A DNA stretch of 64,000 nt, from assembly GCA_020848835.1 (NCBI GenBank), contig JADLHJ010000048.1, positions 1 through 64,000 on the forward strand. Direction: 5' to 3'. The notes under the pieces were generated by a model. It made no database searches. It saw only the letters and a list, made by a program, of their open reading frames with translations, and had not been told where the DNA came from. Every line of letters starts with the position of its first letter. Positions within the stretch are counted from its first letter, which is position 1. Source of the stretch: Candidatus Hydrogenedentota bacterium. Its GTDB lineage: Bacteria; Hydrogenedentota; Hydrogenedentia; Hydrogenedentales; SLHB01. Positions 15,322 through 23,579 of this stretch are shown here, one piece after another. Made by a program: the position numbers and the translations under genes.

Positions 15322-16500
15322 ATGAGAAAGCGATTCATACAAGTCTCCGGTTGCCTGTTTACGCTGGCGTTGATTGGTGTGCTTGCCGCGTTCATGTTTG
15401 TGCCACCGGTCTTCGATTATCTGAACAACGCGGTAGTGCGGCCCGCGCCGTTCACGCCTAATGCGGACGCGAAGACCTTGCACGATTCGCTGTTTGTCGC
15501 CGATCTGCATTCCGATTCTCTGCTGTGGAACCGCGACTTGCTGATCGAGAACGCGCGCGGTCACGTCGATGTGCCGCGGTTGATGAAAGGCAACGTCGCG
15601 CTGCAGGCCTTCACGGTTGTCACCAAGACGCCGAAGAACATGAACTATGAAAACAACACCGGCGACACGGACAACATCACCACGCTCGCGATCATGCAGC
15701 GCTGGCCCAAGCGAACCTATTCCAGCCTGCTCGAACGCGCGCTGTACCAGGCCGAAAAGCTGCACGATATGGCCGATCGATCGAAAGGCGCGCTCACGCT
15801 GATTACTTCCGGACCGGAGTTCGACACGTTCCTAAACCGGCGCAACACCGATCGCACCGTGGTCGCCGGTTTCCTCGGCATAGAAGGCCTGCACTGCGCG
15901 GAAGGCCAACTCGACAACATCGACGTGCTTTACAGCGCGGGCTTTCGCATGATGGGGATCACGCATTTTTTTGACAACGAACTCGGCGGTTCCGCGCACG
16001 GGGTATCGAAAGGCGGGCTCACGCCATTTGGGCGCGATTGCGTGAAGCGCATGGAAGAACTGCACATCATCATCGACGTCGCGCATGCGTCGCCCGCGGT
16101 GATCGACGATGTGCTTGCGATGGCGACGCGGCCCGTGGTGATGTCGCACGGCGGTGTGAAGGGCACCTGCAACAAGACGCGCAACCTCAGCGACGATCAT
16201 GTGCGGCGGATCGCGGCTACCGGCGGCGTCATCGGTATTGGCTATTGGGAAGAAGCCATCTGTGGCACCGATGTGCAGGCGATCGTCGCTGCAATTCGAT
16301 ACGCGGTGAGCATTGCCGGCATCGATCATGTTGGGCTTGGCTCTGACTTCGACGGAGTAATTACCGCGCCATTTGATACGAGTGGTCTCGCTGAGATCAC
16401 CCAAGAGTTGCAGAACCAGGGCGTGCCCGACGTGGACATCGCAAAAATCATGGGCGGCAATACGCTGCGGGTCTTGCGCGAATGCCTGCCCGGATCGTGA
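15322..16500 (+). CDS. Membrane dipeptidase (peptidase family M19)
   Basis: A 392-residue renal-dipeptidase-like zinc enzyme with an N-terminal membrane anchor or signal (residues 9-29). Metal-site motifs appear in order: HSD (63-65) in VADLHSDSL, the bridging Glu in GIEGLHCAEG, His in IDVAHAS and His in VVMSHGGV; the C-terminus has GLGSDFDG. It would cleave dipeptides outside the cytoplasm. It lies 12 nt after the glycerophosphodiesterase gene, and the next gene overlaps its 3' end by 19 nt. Confidence 0.95.
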   Translation: MRKRFIQVSGCLFTLALIGVLAAFMFVPPVFDYLNNAVVRPAPFTPNADAKTLHDSLFVADLHSDSLLWNRDLLIENARGHVDVPRLMKGNVALQAFTVVTKTPKNMNYENNTGDTDNITTLAIMQRWPKRTYSSLLERALYQAEKLHDMADRSKGALTLITSGPEFDTFLNRRNTDRTVVAGFLGIEGLHCAEGQLDNIDVLYSAGFRMMGITHFFDNELGGSAHGVSKGGLTPFGRDCVKRMEELHIIIDVAHASPAVIDDVLAMATRPVVMSHGGVKGTCNKTRNLSDDHVRRIAATGGVIGIGYWEEAICGTDVQAIVAAIRYAVSIAGIDHVGLGSDFDGVITAPFDTSGLAEITQELQNQGVPDVDIAKIMGGNTLRVLRECLPGS

Positions 16501-17183
16501 AGAAGGTCATCCTCGAATCCGATCTCTACGCACCGTTGCGCGCGTACCTGGAAGCGAATGGCTACACCGTGCGCGCGGAGGTCAAGGGCTGCGACGTTGC
16601 CGCGACGAAAGGCGACGAGCTCGTGTGCATCGAACTCAAGCGCGCGCTGAACGTGTCGCTACTCGTGCAAGCCGTCGAACGCCAGCGCGCGACCGATTCC
16701 GTTTACATCGCGATCCCGCGTCCGAAGGGCAGCGCGTGGACACGGCAGTGGCGCGGCGTGCGGCGTTTGTTGCGGCGGCTGGAAATGGGGCTTATTTTCA
16801 TCGCGCCGCGATCACGCATACGCCGCGTCGAGATCGTGCTGCACCCCGAGCCGTACACAAAACGCAAACGCGCACACATTCGCCGCAGCATGATCCAGGA
16901 GATGAACGGCCGTAGCAGCGATCACAACATCGGCGGCAGCACGCGCCGTAAACTTGTGACCGCGTACCGCGAAACTGCGCTGCGCATCGCGCACTTGCTC
17001 GCACAACAGGGCGCGTCCACCACACGCGCGCTCCGCGCACTCGGCACCGGCCCGCGCACCACGCCTATCCTTTACGACAACGTCTACGGGTGGTTCCAAC
17101 GCGTCGCGCTCGGCACGTACGCGATTACGCCAAAAGGAATCGAAGCACTAAAAGAGTACGAGCCGCTGGTGAAGACGTTTTAA
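16482..17183 (+). CDS. DUF2161-type PD-(D/E)XK nuclease-like protein
   Basis: A 233-residue protein resembling the DUF2161 family, predicted to have a PD-(D/E)XK phosphodiesterase fold. The core pattern is visible near residues 25-55: a helix, then EVKGCDVAATKGDELVCIELK, giving Asp and Glu-x-Lys in the right order. The C-terminal half is basic and ends in a winged-helix-like segment (YAITPKGIEAL). The ATG lies inside the dipeptidase end; a GTG at 16497 is an alternative. Biological role unknown. Confidence 0.75.
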   Translation: MPARIVKKVILESDLYAPLRAYLEANGYTVRAEVKGCDVAATKGDELVCIELKRALNVSLLVQAVERQRATDSVYIAIPRPKGSAWTRQWRGVRRLLRRLEMGLIFIAPRSRIRRVEIVLHPEPYTKRKRAHIRRSMIQEMNGRSSDHNIGGSTRRKLVTAYRETALRIAHLLAQQGASTTRALRALGTGPRTTPILYDNVYGWFQRVALGTYAITPKGIEALKEYEPLVKTF

Positions 17184-17334
17184 CGTGCGTCGCCACGCAT
17201 CGGGGGGCGTCGATCAAAACGTGCGCATCAAAAATAGAACGCTTCAGCGGCCAGCTATACCCCTTCCATAGTTTTTGTTTGTCGACGGTATAGCCCAACT
17301 CGGACTTGGTCTCTGAACGCGCGTGACGCATTCG

Positions 17335-18174
17335 TCATTCTTCCCATGTCCCGGTGTAGACCTCCGTGGCGGGGCCTTCCTGGTAGACGTAGCCGTCTTC
17401 GGCCCATTCGATGGTGAGGGTGCCGTAGACGAGGTGGACGTTGACGCGGCGATCGGTGCGGTTGGTGATCATGCAGGCGAGCGCGGAGCCGCAGGAGCCG
17501 CTGCCGCTGGCCATGGTGATCCCGCTGCCGCGTTCCCATATGCGCATGACGATGTTTTCGCGGTCTTGAACGGTGACGAATTCGACATTGGTACGTTTGG
17601 GGAACGCGGGATGATGTTCAACCTTCGGGCCAATTTCCGCGAGAGGGACTTTGGTCGCGTCGTCCACGAAGAACACCGCGTGGGGATTGCCGATGTTCGC
17701 GCAGGTGACGTGCATGGTGGTGCCGCCGATGTCAATGGCCTCTTCCTTCACTTGGCCCGGTGCGCCGAGCATGGGAATTTCAGCGCGGTCGAATTTTGGT
17801 TTACCCATGTTCGAGCGTACGCGATCGACTTTGCCGTCCTTCACCGTCAGCGCCACCCGGTTCGGACCCGCGAGGGTGTCGATGACGAAATCGGTTTTCA
17901 TGGTCATGCCGCGCTCGTAGACGTATTTGGCGAAACAGCGGATGCCGTTGCCGCACGTCTCGGCTTCGCTGCCGTCGGCGTTGAAGATGCGCATCGAAAA
18001 GTCCGCGCCGTTTTTGCCGGGTTCAATGAGGATGATGCCATCCGCGCCCGCGCCGAGGTGGCGGTGGCTCATTGCGCGCGACAGTTCGGGCGCGTTGGCA
18101 ATGGGGTATTTCGCCGTGTCGATAAAGAGATAGTCGTTGCCGAGACCGTGTAATTTTGTGAATTCGATCGTCAT
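17335..18174 (-). CDS. dapF: Diaminopimelate epimerase family, second catalytic Cys replaced by Ser
   Basis: A 279-residue protein with the DapF fold, which interconverts LL- and meso-diaminopimelate for peptidoglycan and lysine. The first catalytic Cys is present (C74 in ETCGNGIRC), as are the Asn-rich FTKLHGLGNDY start and WERG (214-216 region). The second motif, usually ACGSG, reads ASGSGSCG: the expected catalytic Cys is Ser223 (codon AGC at 17506-17508), while the Cys five residues later is kept. It could be an adapted active site, a different epimerase or a weakened enzyme. GAGGTG precedes the ATG. It stands alone, convergent with the nuclease-like gene. Confidence 0.88.
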   Translation of the reverse strand: MTIEFTKLHGLGNDYLFIDTAKYPIANAPELSRAMSHRHLGAGADGIILIEPGKNGADFSMRIFNADGSEAETCGNGIRCFAKYVYERGMTMKTDFVIDTLAGPNRVALTVKDGKVDRVRSNMGKPKFDRAEIPMLGAPGQVKEEAIDIGGTTMHVTCANIGNPHAVFFVDDATKVPLAEIGPKVEHHPAFPKRTNVEFVTVQDRENIVMRIWERGSGITMASGSGSCGSALACMITNRTDRRVNVHLVYGTLTIEWAEDGYVYQEGPATEVYTGTWEE

Positions 18175-18630
18175 GAAAACACCTCAGAATATGCGTATTG
18201 CGAAGAATAGGAGAGACATCAAAACGGCGCGCGTGTGCCGCGTGCAACCCCAAGCGAGCGAATAGTCTAGCCGCCGTTGGGCAGGGCCGCAAGCAAAGCG
18301 GTACGAACGATTCTCGAAAGCAATTAGCGTTTCTTGCCGGAACCCCTTTGGGGTTCACAATGGTTGATGTGGCTAACCCAGGGTAGGTCTGCCTGCGTCG
18401 AAGCGACTCTGGCAGTCCAACCCTGGGCTATGCGCTGGAATCCCTTCGGGATACTTGTGTCTCATGCATCTCTCAGCCGCTGCAATAAGTGCGACGGCGC
18501 GGGCTGAAATTCTTCGGAATACCTGGGTCGCCTGGGGTACCTAACTATTGCCACGAGTGCAATGCGTTGGGCTATGGATCGAGGGGTGTTTTTCGCCCCG
18601 CAATTTGAACCTCGATCAAGGAGAAGGCCC
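18175..18630. other. Intergenic region with a family A repeat
   Basis: About 455 bp between divergent genes. It contains the family A three-hairpin repeat (18335-18452) and a GC-rich remainder with no ORF I can support. The promoters of dapF and of the next gene must lie here, but no convincing consensus was found. Confidence 0.5.
18335..18452 (+). repeat. Three-hairpin interspersed repeat, family A copy 2
   Basis: Hairpins GAACCCC-TTTG-GGGTTC, then a long stem closed by CCCAGGGT/ACCCTGGG with apical GTCG-AAG-CGAC, then ATCCC-TTC-GGGAT. It aligns along its whole length with copies at 605-727 and (inverted) 60568-60690. Confidence 0.8.
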
Positions 18631-19566
18631 ATGTCGCGCACGCGCATTATTGTGACGGCTGTTATGTTTGTTATGTCTGTGACGTTGTTTGTTGGTATTG
18701 GCGCGGCCCCGCGTTATATCGAAGAGATCGCGGTTGGCGGCGGGTACGCATCCGCGCCAGATGGCGGCACGGATTTGGAGGCAGATGGGGATGTGTTTAG
18801 CGATGGCAATGCGACCGTCGGTTTGAATGAGGCGCAGGACCATCACGTGTCCGCGTTGACGGGCGCGAGCAACAAGGCGTTTGTCGATTTGTACAGTCCC
18901 GATACGCAGAACGGCGGCGCGCTGTGGTTCGACGGCGCGACGGACACATTATCGGTAGGCACGCGCAACGGCAGCACGACGCCGACTGCGGCGATGGACA
19001 TTGCGCAAGGTAGTCAAGATGTTTCGTTTCGTGCGGGAGTCAATACGAAGGGAGAAGTCGTTGTCGGCGACGGTACAGCAAGCGTAGGGCGGATTCGCTT
19101 TGCTGGCCCGGGCGGGCTATTCCGGCGTTTGGCGTTTTTTACCGGTGCGCCCGGCACGGCCAGTAACCTGCGCTGGGAGATTGGCGCGAGCGAGCACGCC
19201 GAGAGCAGCACCTACAACGGAACCGCGCTGCGGGTATCCGCGTGGGACAACACCGGCACCTTCATCGACAATGTGATTCTCGTTGACCGCGACCCGGGTT
19301 TGCCGATCCGGCTGAACAAAAACGTGAAGGTGAAAAGCGATCTCGATGTGGACGGCGGCGATTTGACCGCGGGTTTGGACACGAACACGCGTGGGGTTAT
19401 CACTGCGTGGGACGGTTCGGGCGGCGCAGCGCCGGGTTGCATCAAGATGGCCTCGCCGAATGGGACCGTATGGTATTTGTTCGTTGAAGACGACGGCACA
19501 CTGAAAGTTCACAACGCGTTGCCAACGTCGAATTCGAACGGCAATATCGTGGGTTTGCAGTTCTAG
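18631..19566 (+). CDS. Secreted Gly/Asp-rich protein, surface or fibre-like
   Basis: A 311-residue exported protein (signal peptide to about GIGAAP) of low complexity, rich in Gly, Ala, Asp, Asn and Thr. The sequence resembles beta-rich trimeric fibre or tail-like proteins: phrases such as GGALWFDGATDTLSVG, KVKSDLDVDGGDLTAG and a C-terminal GTVWYLFVEDDGTLKVH, which recall phage-tail-like repeats. AAGGAG 7 nt before the ATG at 18631 fixes the start against a longer upstream reading. No enzymatic motif. Function unknown. Confidence 0.8.
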   Translation: MSRTRIIVTAVMFVMSVTLFVGIGAAPRYIEEIAVGGGYASAPDGGTDLEADGDVFSDGNATVGLNEAQDHHVSALTGASNKAFVDLYSPDTQNGGALWFDGATDTLSVGTRNGSTTPTAAMDIAQGSQDVSFRAGVNTKGEVVVGDGTASVGRIRFAGPGGLFRRLAFFTGAPGTASNLRWEIGASEHAESSTYNGTALRVSAWDNTGTFIDNVILVDRDPGLPIRLNKNVKVKSDLDVDGGDLTAGLDTNTRGVITAWDGSGGAAPGCIKMASPNGTVWYLFVEDDGTLKVHNALPTSNSNGNIVGLQF

Positions 19567-19575
19567 GGAATTGCG

Positions 19576-19678
19576 TACATCCCCCTGAATCCCCCTTCAA
19601 AGGGGGACTAAATGCAACCGAAAAACGTCGAATTAGGAATTTTCAGTCCCCCTTTGAAGGGGGATTCAGGGGGATGTA
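19576..19678. repeat. Perfect 34-bp inverted repeat with 35-nt spacer
   Basis: Arms 19576-19609 and 19645-19678 are exact reverse complements. Each arm itself contains CCCCCTT-CA-AAGGGGG, so each can also fold alone. It lies between convergent genes and could act as a bidirectional terminator; the head-to-head unit arrangement also looks like a REP or MITE-type element. Confidence 0.9.
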
Positions 19679-19721
19679 ATTCTTCAACAATAACGCTATC
19701 GAAAGCACTCCGAAAACGTCA

Positions 19722-20735
19722 TTACTGCGTCGCTGCGGGTGCTGCTGCTTCCTGCGCGGGCTCCGCCTTCGGTTTTTCCGCTGCGGGGCCGGGCTTGGGC
19801 TTTTCCTGCATTGCGCCGGTCATGGGAATGAAGTAGACACCTACGTCGCGCTTGGAGCGGACTTTACCGTCGGCGTCTTTGGTGTAGACATAGAGAATTT
19901 GTTTGCCGCGGATGGCAGGGCCGACGGGAATGATCAGGCGGCCCGTGCCGGGCTTGAGTTGTTCGAGCAACGCTGGTGGCACGTAGAGCGCGGCGCAGGT
20001 GACCATGATGATGTCGAAGCCGCCTTCGACTTCGGGCCAGCCGTAGTAACCGTCGCCGACTTTCTGGTGGACGTTGTCGTAACCGCCGGCCTTGATGATC
20101 CCCGCGACGGATTCGCCGAGCGGTTTGATGATCTCGATCGTGTAGACCTCTTTGGTGAGGCGCGAGAGCAACGAACTTTGGAAGCCGCTGCCGGTACCGA
20201 TCTCGAGTACGACGTCGGTGGGCTGCGGGTTGCTGAGCTGGGTCATATAGGCTTGGCCGAGGTAGTCGCTCAGCGCGGAGCCGTAGCCGATGCCCCAGGG
20301 TTTCGCGTCGGTCTCGTAGGTGCTCGCGGCAGTCGAGTACTTGCCTTCGTAGTTGTAGTGGAAGTATTCGCGCGGGAGGATGCGGAACGCGTCGAGCACA
20401 CGGGTGTCGGCCGTGCCGAAGTGGCCCGCGAGATATTTTTCGATCCGCGCGATCGCCGGTTCTTTGCGCTTTTGCACGGAGTCAAAGGTGCCTTGCGTCA
20501 TCGTCATCTTGCGGCCGGTGGCTTCCGCAAGCGCGTTGAACTTTTCGAGCGTCCAATCCGGTGCTGCAGGCGCAGGCGCGGCTTCCGTGGGTACGGGAGC
20601 CGGTGCAGGCGTTGCGGCGGGCGCTGGTTCCGCAGGAGCGGGTGCCGGTGCAGGCGCGGGAGCATTCTCCGCGGCAAACGCGCAGAGGCTTACAAGCAAT
20701 ACGGACGATATGGATAGCACGATGTAACGCAACAT
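19722..20735 (-). CDS. Exported protein-L-isoaspartate O-methyltransferase-like protein
   Basis: A 337-residue protein with a signal peptide (to about AFAAE), an Ala/Pro-rich linker (residues 25-60) and a PCMT-type SAM methyltransferase domain. Visible motifs are GIGYGSALSDYLGQAYM, the SAM loop VLEIGTGSGFQSSLL and EVYTIEIIKPLG. The family repairs isoaspartyl residues in aged proteins; an exported form would need SAM outside the cytoplasm, which is odd unless the domain stays inside. A Pro/Ala/Lys tail ends the protein. It starts 11 nt after the spermidine-synthase-like gene, so the two are probably one operon. Confidence 0.87.
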   Translation of the reverse strand: MLRYIVLSISSVLLVSLCAFAAENAPAPAPAPAPAEPAPAATPAPAPVPTEAAPAPAAPDWTLEKFNALAEATGRKMTMTQGTFDSVQKRKEPAIARIEKYLAGHFGTADTRVLDAFRILPREYFHYNYEGKYSTAASTYETDAKPWGIGYGSALSDYLGQAYMTQLSNPQPTDVVLEIGTGSGFQSSLLSRLTKEVYTIEIIKPLGESVAGIIKAGGYDNVHQKVGDGYYGWPEVEGGFDIIMVTCAALYVPPALLEQLKPGTGRLIIPVGPAIRGKQILYVYTKDADGKVRSKRDVGVYFIPMTGAMQEKPKPGPAAEKPKAEPAQEAAAPAATQ

Positions 20736-20746
20736 TTTGGACCTTT

Positions 20747-23230
20747 CTACGAAGTCGCGGCTTTGGGCGTGGGTTGGGTAAACAGCGCCAGAACGTACAC
20801 CACACACGCGACCGCAAACAGTACGCGATAGCCGAACATTACCGCAAGCAGGCTTGCCAGCGGGGACGCGATGACGGAAAACGCCCCGTTGAGCGCCCAG
20901 GCGACGGGCACAAAGGGCGCCGCGCCGCCGCTGAGCGAGGCCATGCCCAGCGGGAACATCATTCCAAGCGCGACGGAGACCGGCGCAATGACAGTTAAAA
21001 TTAGTGCGATCTGCGCGAACTTGGGCCAGGGCAGGGCGACGCCGATGATTGGATCGAGCGCAAGCGCAAATAGAACGCAAAACAGCGCGATGCAGGTGAC
21101 CGCGATGCGCACGCCGTTGCGCGGCGCTTTGGAGAAACGATCCGCCCAGGCGCTGCCGAGGCCGGAACATATCAGCATGCCGCACAAGACAATTGCGAAG
21201 GACGATACGGTGTCGTTGAGCAGGTGGGAGAACTTGTCGATCAACGCAATTTCGACGAAGAGAAACCCAAGACCGAGGGACGCGAAGTAAAGCACGCCGC
21301 GAAGGATTGGCGCGTTTCCAGCGCGCAAGGTGCGCCAGCGCGCCAGCGGCAAGAGCAGCACGATAATCGCCATCACAATCGCTTGCGCAAGGACCGCGAT
21401 GTTGGTAAGGAAACCGACTTCCTCGTGCGGAATGATGTCCATGCGATCCAACAGACTGTCGAGTCGCGAAGGACGGAACACATAGTTTAGGAACGGACGG
21501 TCGTCCGTTGGCGGCGTGAGATTGAAAAAGTTTTGCGCGCGAAACGCATCGCCATCTTCGCCGAGCAACGCGATTAAATCGTCACGTAGAGCATCCTGTG
21601 GTCCGCCGCGCGATATATCTTCCGTTTTTGTTTCGAAGGATACCGGTGGCAATTCGTTCCATACTTCGACTTTGCCCGGATCGATTCCATAGAAATACGA
21701 AGTGTCGAACGAAAGGTCGGAGCAGAATTCTTGTAGCGCAGCGATATCTTCGTTGGTGAAGGGCGACTTTGAAATCAGAATGCGCGCGGTCCATTCGCTG
21801 CGATACACAATGATGTGTTTCGCTCCGTCCGGAAAATCGCTCAATGCGACGCGCACGGTTTCCGCAAGGCGCACGGCGTAGACTGGGAACTCGCGAATGG
21901 ATACCGGCAGCGAAACGATACCGCTTGGCGACAGCGCATTCAGATACCCGCGAATCGCTTCGACGGTGAACGCATACTTGTTTGCGGGGCCTTCGTCCAT
22001 GTAATCGTCGGAGATATCGATGACGTCGAAGGGCGTTGCGCTGCCCGCCAGTACGGATTGCGGGGAATCATGAAGTAGCGAAGCCTTTTCCAACTTCTTT
22101 TGATCAAACGCCGGCATTTCAAGATTGAACATCACGGGATCCGATTCCAGTGCAATGCACTCGCCTGCGCCGGCAGTGCGCGCTTCGATCGGGCGATAAC
22201 CGCCGCTCGATCCGACGAGCAACGCACGCGCACCAGGCCGCAGCGCGTACGGCAGCGAACTCAACGCAGCGGGAACGTACGAAAGATCGAGATCGCCCGA
22301 CGGCAGCACCGACGCCATGCGGTTGCCATCTTTGTACAGACCGGGTGACGCGGGGGTGCCCGCGGATCCCATTAAGCCGAGGTTGTTGGAGAGCGGGAGA
22401 TCGCGGCGTTCGGTGAAGTTGTCGAGTACGAGATAGTAGCCGCGCGGTGTGCGGAACTCGTCGAGTACTTTGTTGTCCTGTACGTTCATCACCGCGCGCA
22501 CCGGTTTGTATTCGAAGAACCGTGCATGGTTATACGCGATGGCGGATACTTCGGATGCGATGAAGACTACTGCAACGAAAGCGAGGTAGGCAGAAGCTTT
22601 CGCAACATTTTTCTTCGGAATCTCGAGTAGCGCAGCGGCGACCAATACCACAGGCACTGAGCACACCAAATAGAACGGATGCAGCACAAACATGAGCAAC
22701 AGGATCGCTGTGGCGCCGATACCTGCACCGATCAAGTCTGCCGCGTAGAGCTTCGCGACGTAATCCTGAAACGCGGCCCAACTCAGGCCAAGGTAGAATC
22801 CGCTGAGAAAGAAAAATGGAAATAGTGCGGCGTAGAACTTGCCAATGTTTAACAACTGCGATTTCCAGAGGACGGCGTTTTGCAATTCCAAAGGATTGAA
22901 GGGATTGATCGTCGTGAAGTAATAGCCGCCCGCGGCGGTGATCATCATTAAGATCGGAAGGAGGCGAAACAGCGAAAGTTGATATTTCAGCGCGGCATCA
23001 CGGAATAAGGCCAGCAACACACCGCTGACGGCGAAGCCGGTCATCGCGATCGAGATAACCCAGTAGCCATACTCGGACCAGCTCGCCACGGCGAAGTAGC
23101 GCGTGAGCAGTACTTCGTAGACCAGCGCGGCGCAGGCCACGAGAAAGACAGACCACGCCCTCGACAATGTCACGGTTCCCAGTTCCTCCCGCGCCTGCGT
23201 GTGGTGTACGATGTGCCCCGGCCGGCTCAC
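20747..23230 (-). CDS. Polytopic membrane protein with spermidine-synthase-like domain
   Basis: An 827-residue protein with about six membrane segments in residues 25-230, a SpeE-like Rossmann domain (about 330-500) and further membrane segments in residues 610-820. The nucleotide loop is GARALLVGSSGG (334-344) with the acidic GECIALESDP after it; VIDISDDYMDEG corresponds to the catalytic-loop region. Such membrane-fused spermidine-synthase-like proteins are widespread and uncharacterised. The ATG at 23230 is the longest start; an internal start near the first membrane segment is possible. It precedes the exported methyltransferase on the same strand. Confidence 0.82.
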   Translation of the reverse strand: MSRPGHIVHHTQAREELGTVTLSRAWSVFLVACAALVYEVLLTRYFAVASWSEYGYWVISIAMTGFAVSGVLLALFRDAALKYQLSLFRLLPILMMITAAGGYYFTTINPFNPLELQNAVLWKSQLLNIGKFYAALFPFFFLSGFYLGLSWAAFQDYVAKLYAADLIGAGIGATAILLLMFVLHPFYLVCSVPVVLVAAALLEIPKKNVAKASAYLAFVAVVFIASEVSAIAYNHARFFEYKPVRAVMNVQDNKVLDEFRTPRGYYLVLDNFTERRDLPLSNNLGLMGSAGTPASPGLYKDGNRMASVLPSGDLDLSYVPAALSSLPYALRPGARALLVGSSGGYRPIEARTAGAGECIALESDPVMFNLEMPAFDQKKLEKASLLHDSPQSVLAGSATPFDVIDISDDYMDEGPANKYAFTVEAIRGYLNALSPSGIVSLPVSIREFPVYAVRLAETVRVALSDFPDGAKHIIVYRSEWTARILISKSPFTNEDIAALQEFCSDLSFDTSYFYGIDPGKVEVWNELPPVSFETKTEDISRGGPQDALRDDLIALLGEDGDAFRAQNFFNLTPPTDDRPFLNYVFRPSRLDSLLDRMDIIPHEEVGFLTNIAVLAQAIVMAIIVLLLPLARWRTLRAGNAPILRGVLYFASLGLGFLFVEIALIDKFSHLLNDTVSSFAIVLCGMLICSGLGSAWADRFSKAPRNGVRIAVTCIALFCVLFALALDPIIGVALPWPKFAQIALILTVIAPVSVALGMMFPLGMASLSGGAAPFVPVAWALNGAFSVIASPLASLLAVMFGYRVLFAVACVVYVLALFTQPTPKAATS

Positions 23231-23380
23231 CGGCCCGGTGTGCGCCGTTGCTATATGAATCCTTGCGCGCGCAAATTCGATGCGCGGTAAGCGAACGGCG
23301 TAGCCGAGAAGTATATAAGACGATCGCTGCGCGGTTCACGCGGGCGATGGTGAAGCAGGGCGGTTGTGGTGAATAAGGGG

Positions 23381-23496
23381 CCAAGGCGGTACTGCCGTAC
23401 CGCACTCTCCGCCGCGGCGGACGCTTCGCGCGGCCATGAGACGGTGGAATGCCGCGCGAAGCGCCTTGGAGTGCGGCGAGGTATCGCCGCTTTTCC
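23381..23496 (+). repeat. Composite palindromic repeat, family C copy 3
   Basis: A large nested palindrome. Outer arms carry AAGGCGGTAC...CCGCACTC and, inverted, GAGTGCGGCGAGGTATCGCCGCTTT; inner arms are CGCTTCGCGCGGC and GCCGCGCGAAGCG. It shares units with 8643-8686. It lies in the space before the HEAT-repeat gene and creates a spurious N-terminal extension of that reading frame. Confidence 0.7.
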
Positions 23497-23579
23497 TGCC
23501 AAACGTCGATTGCTTCAATTGGTGGAATGGCCTCACTTTTTTAAAGGTTGACCTGGTAAGGCTAGACCGGAAGTTTGAT

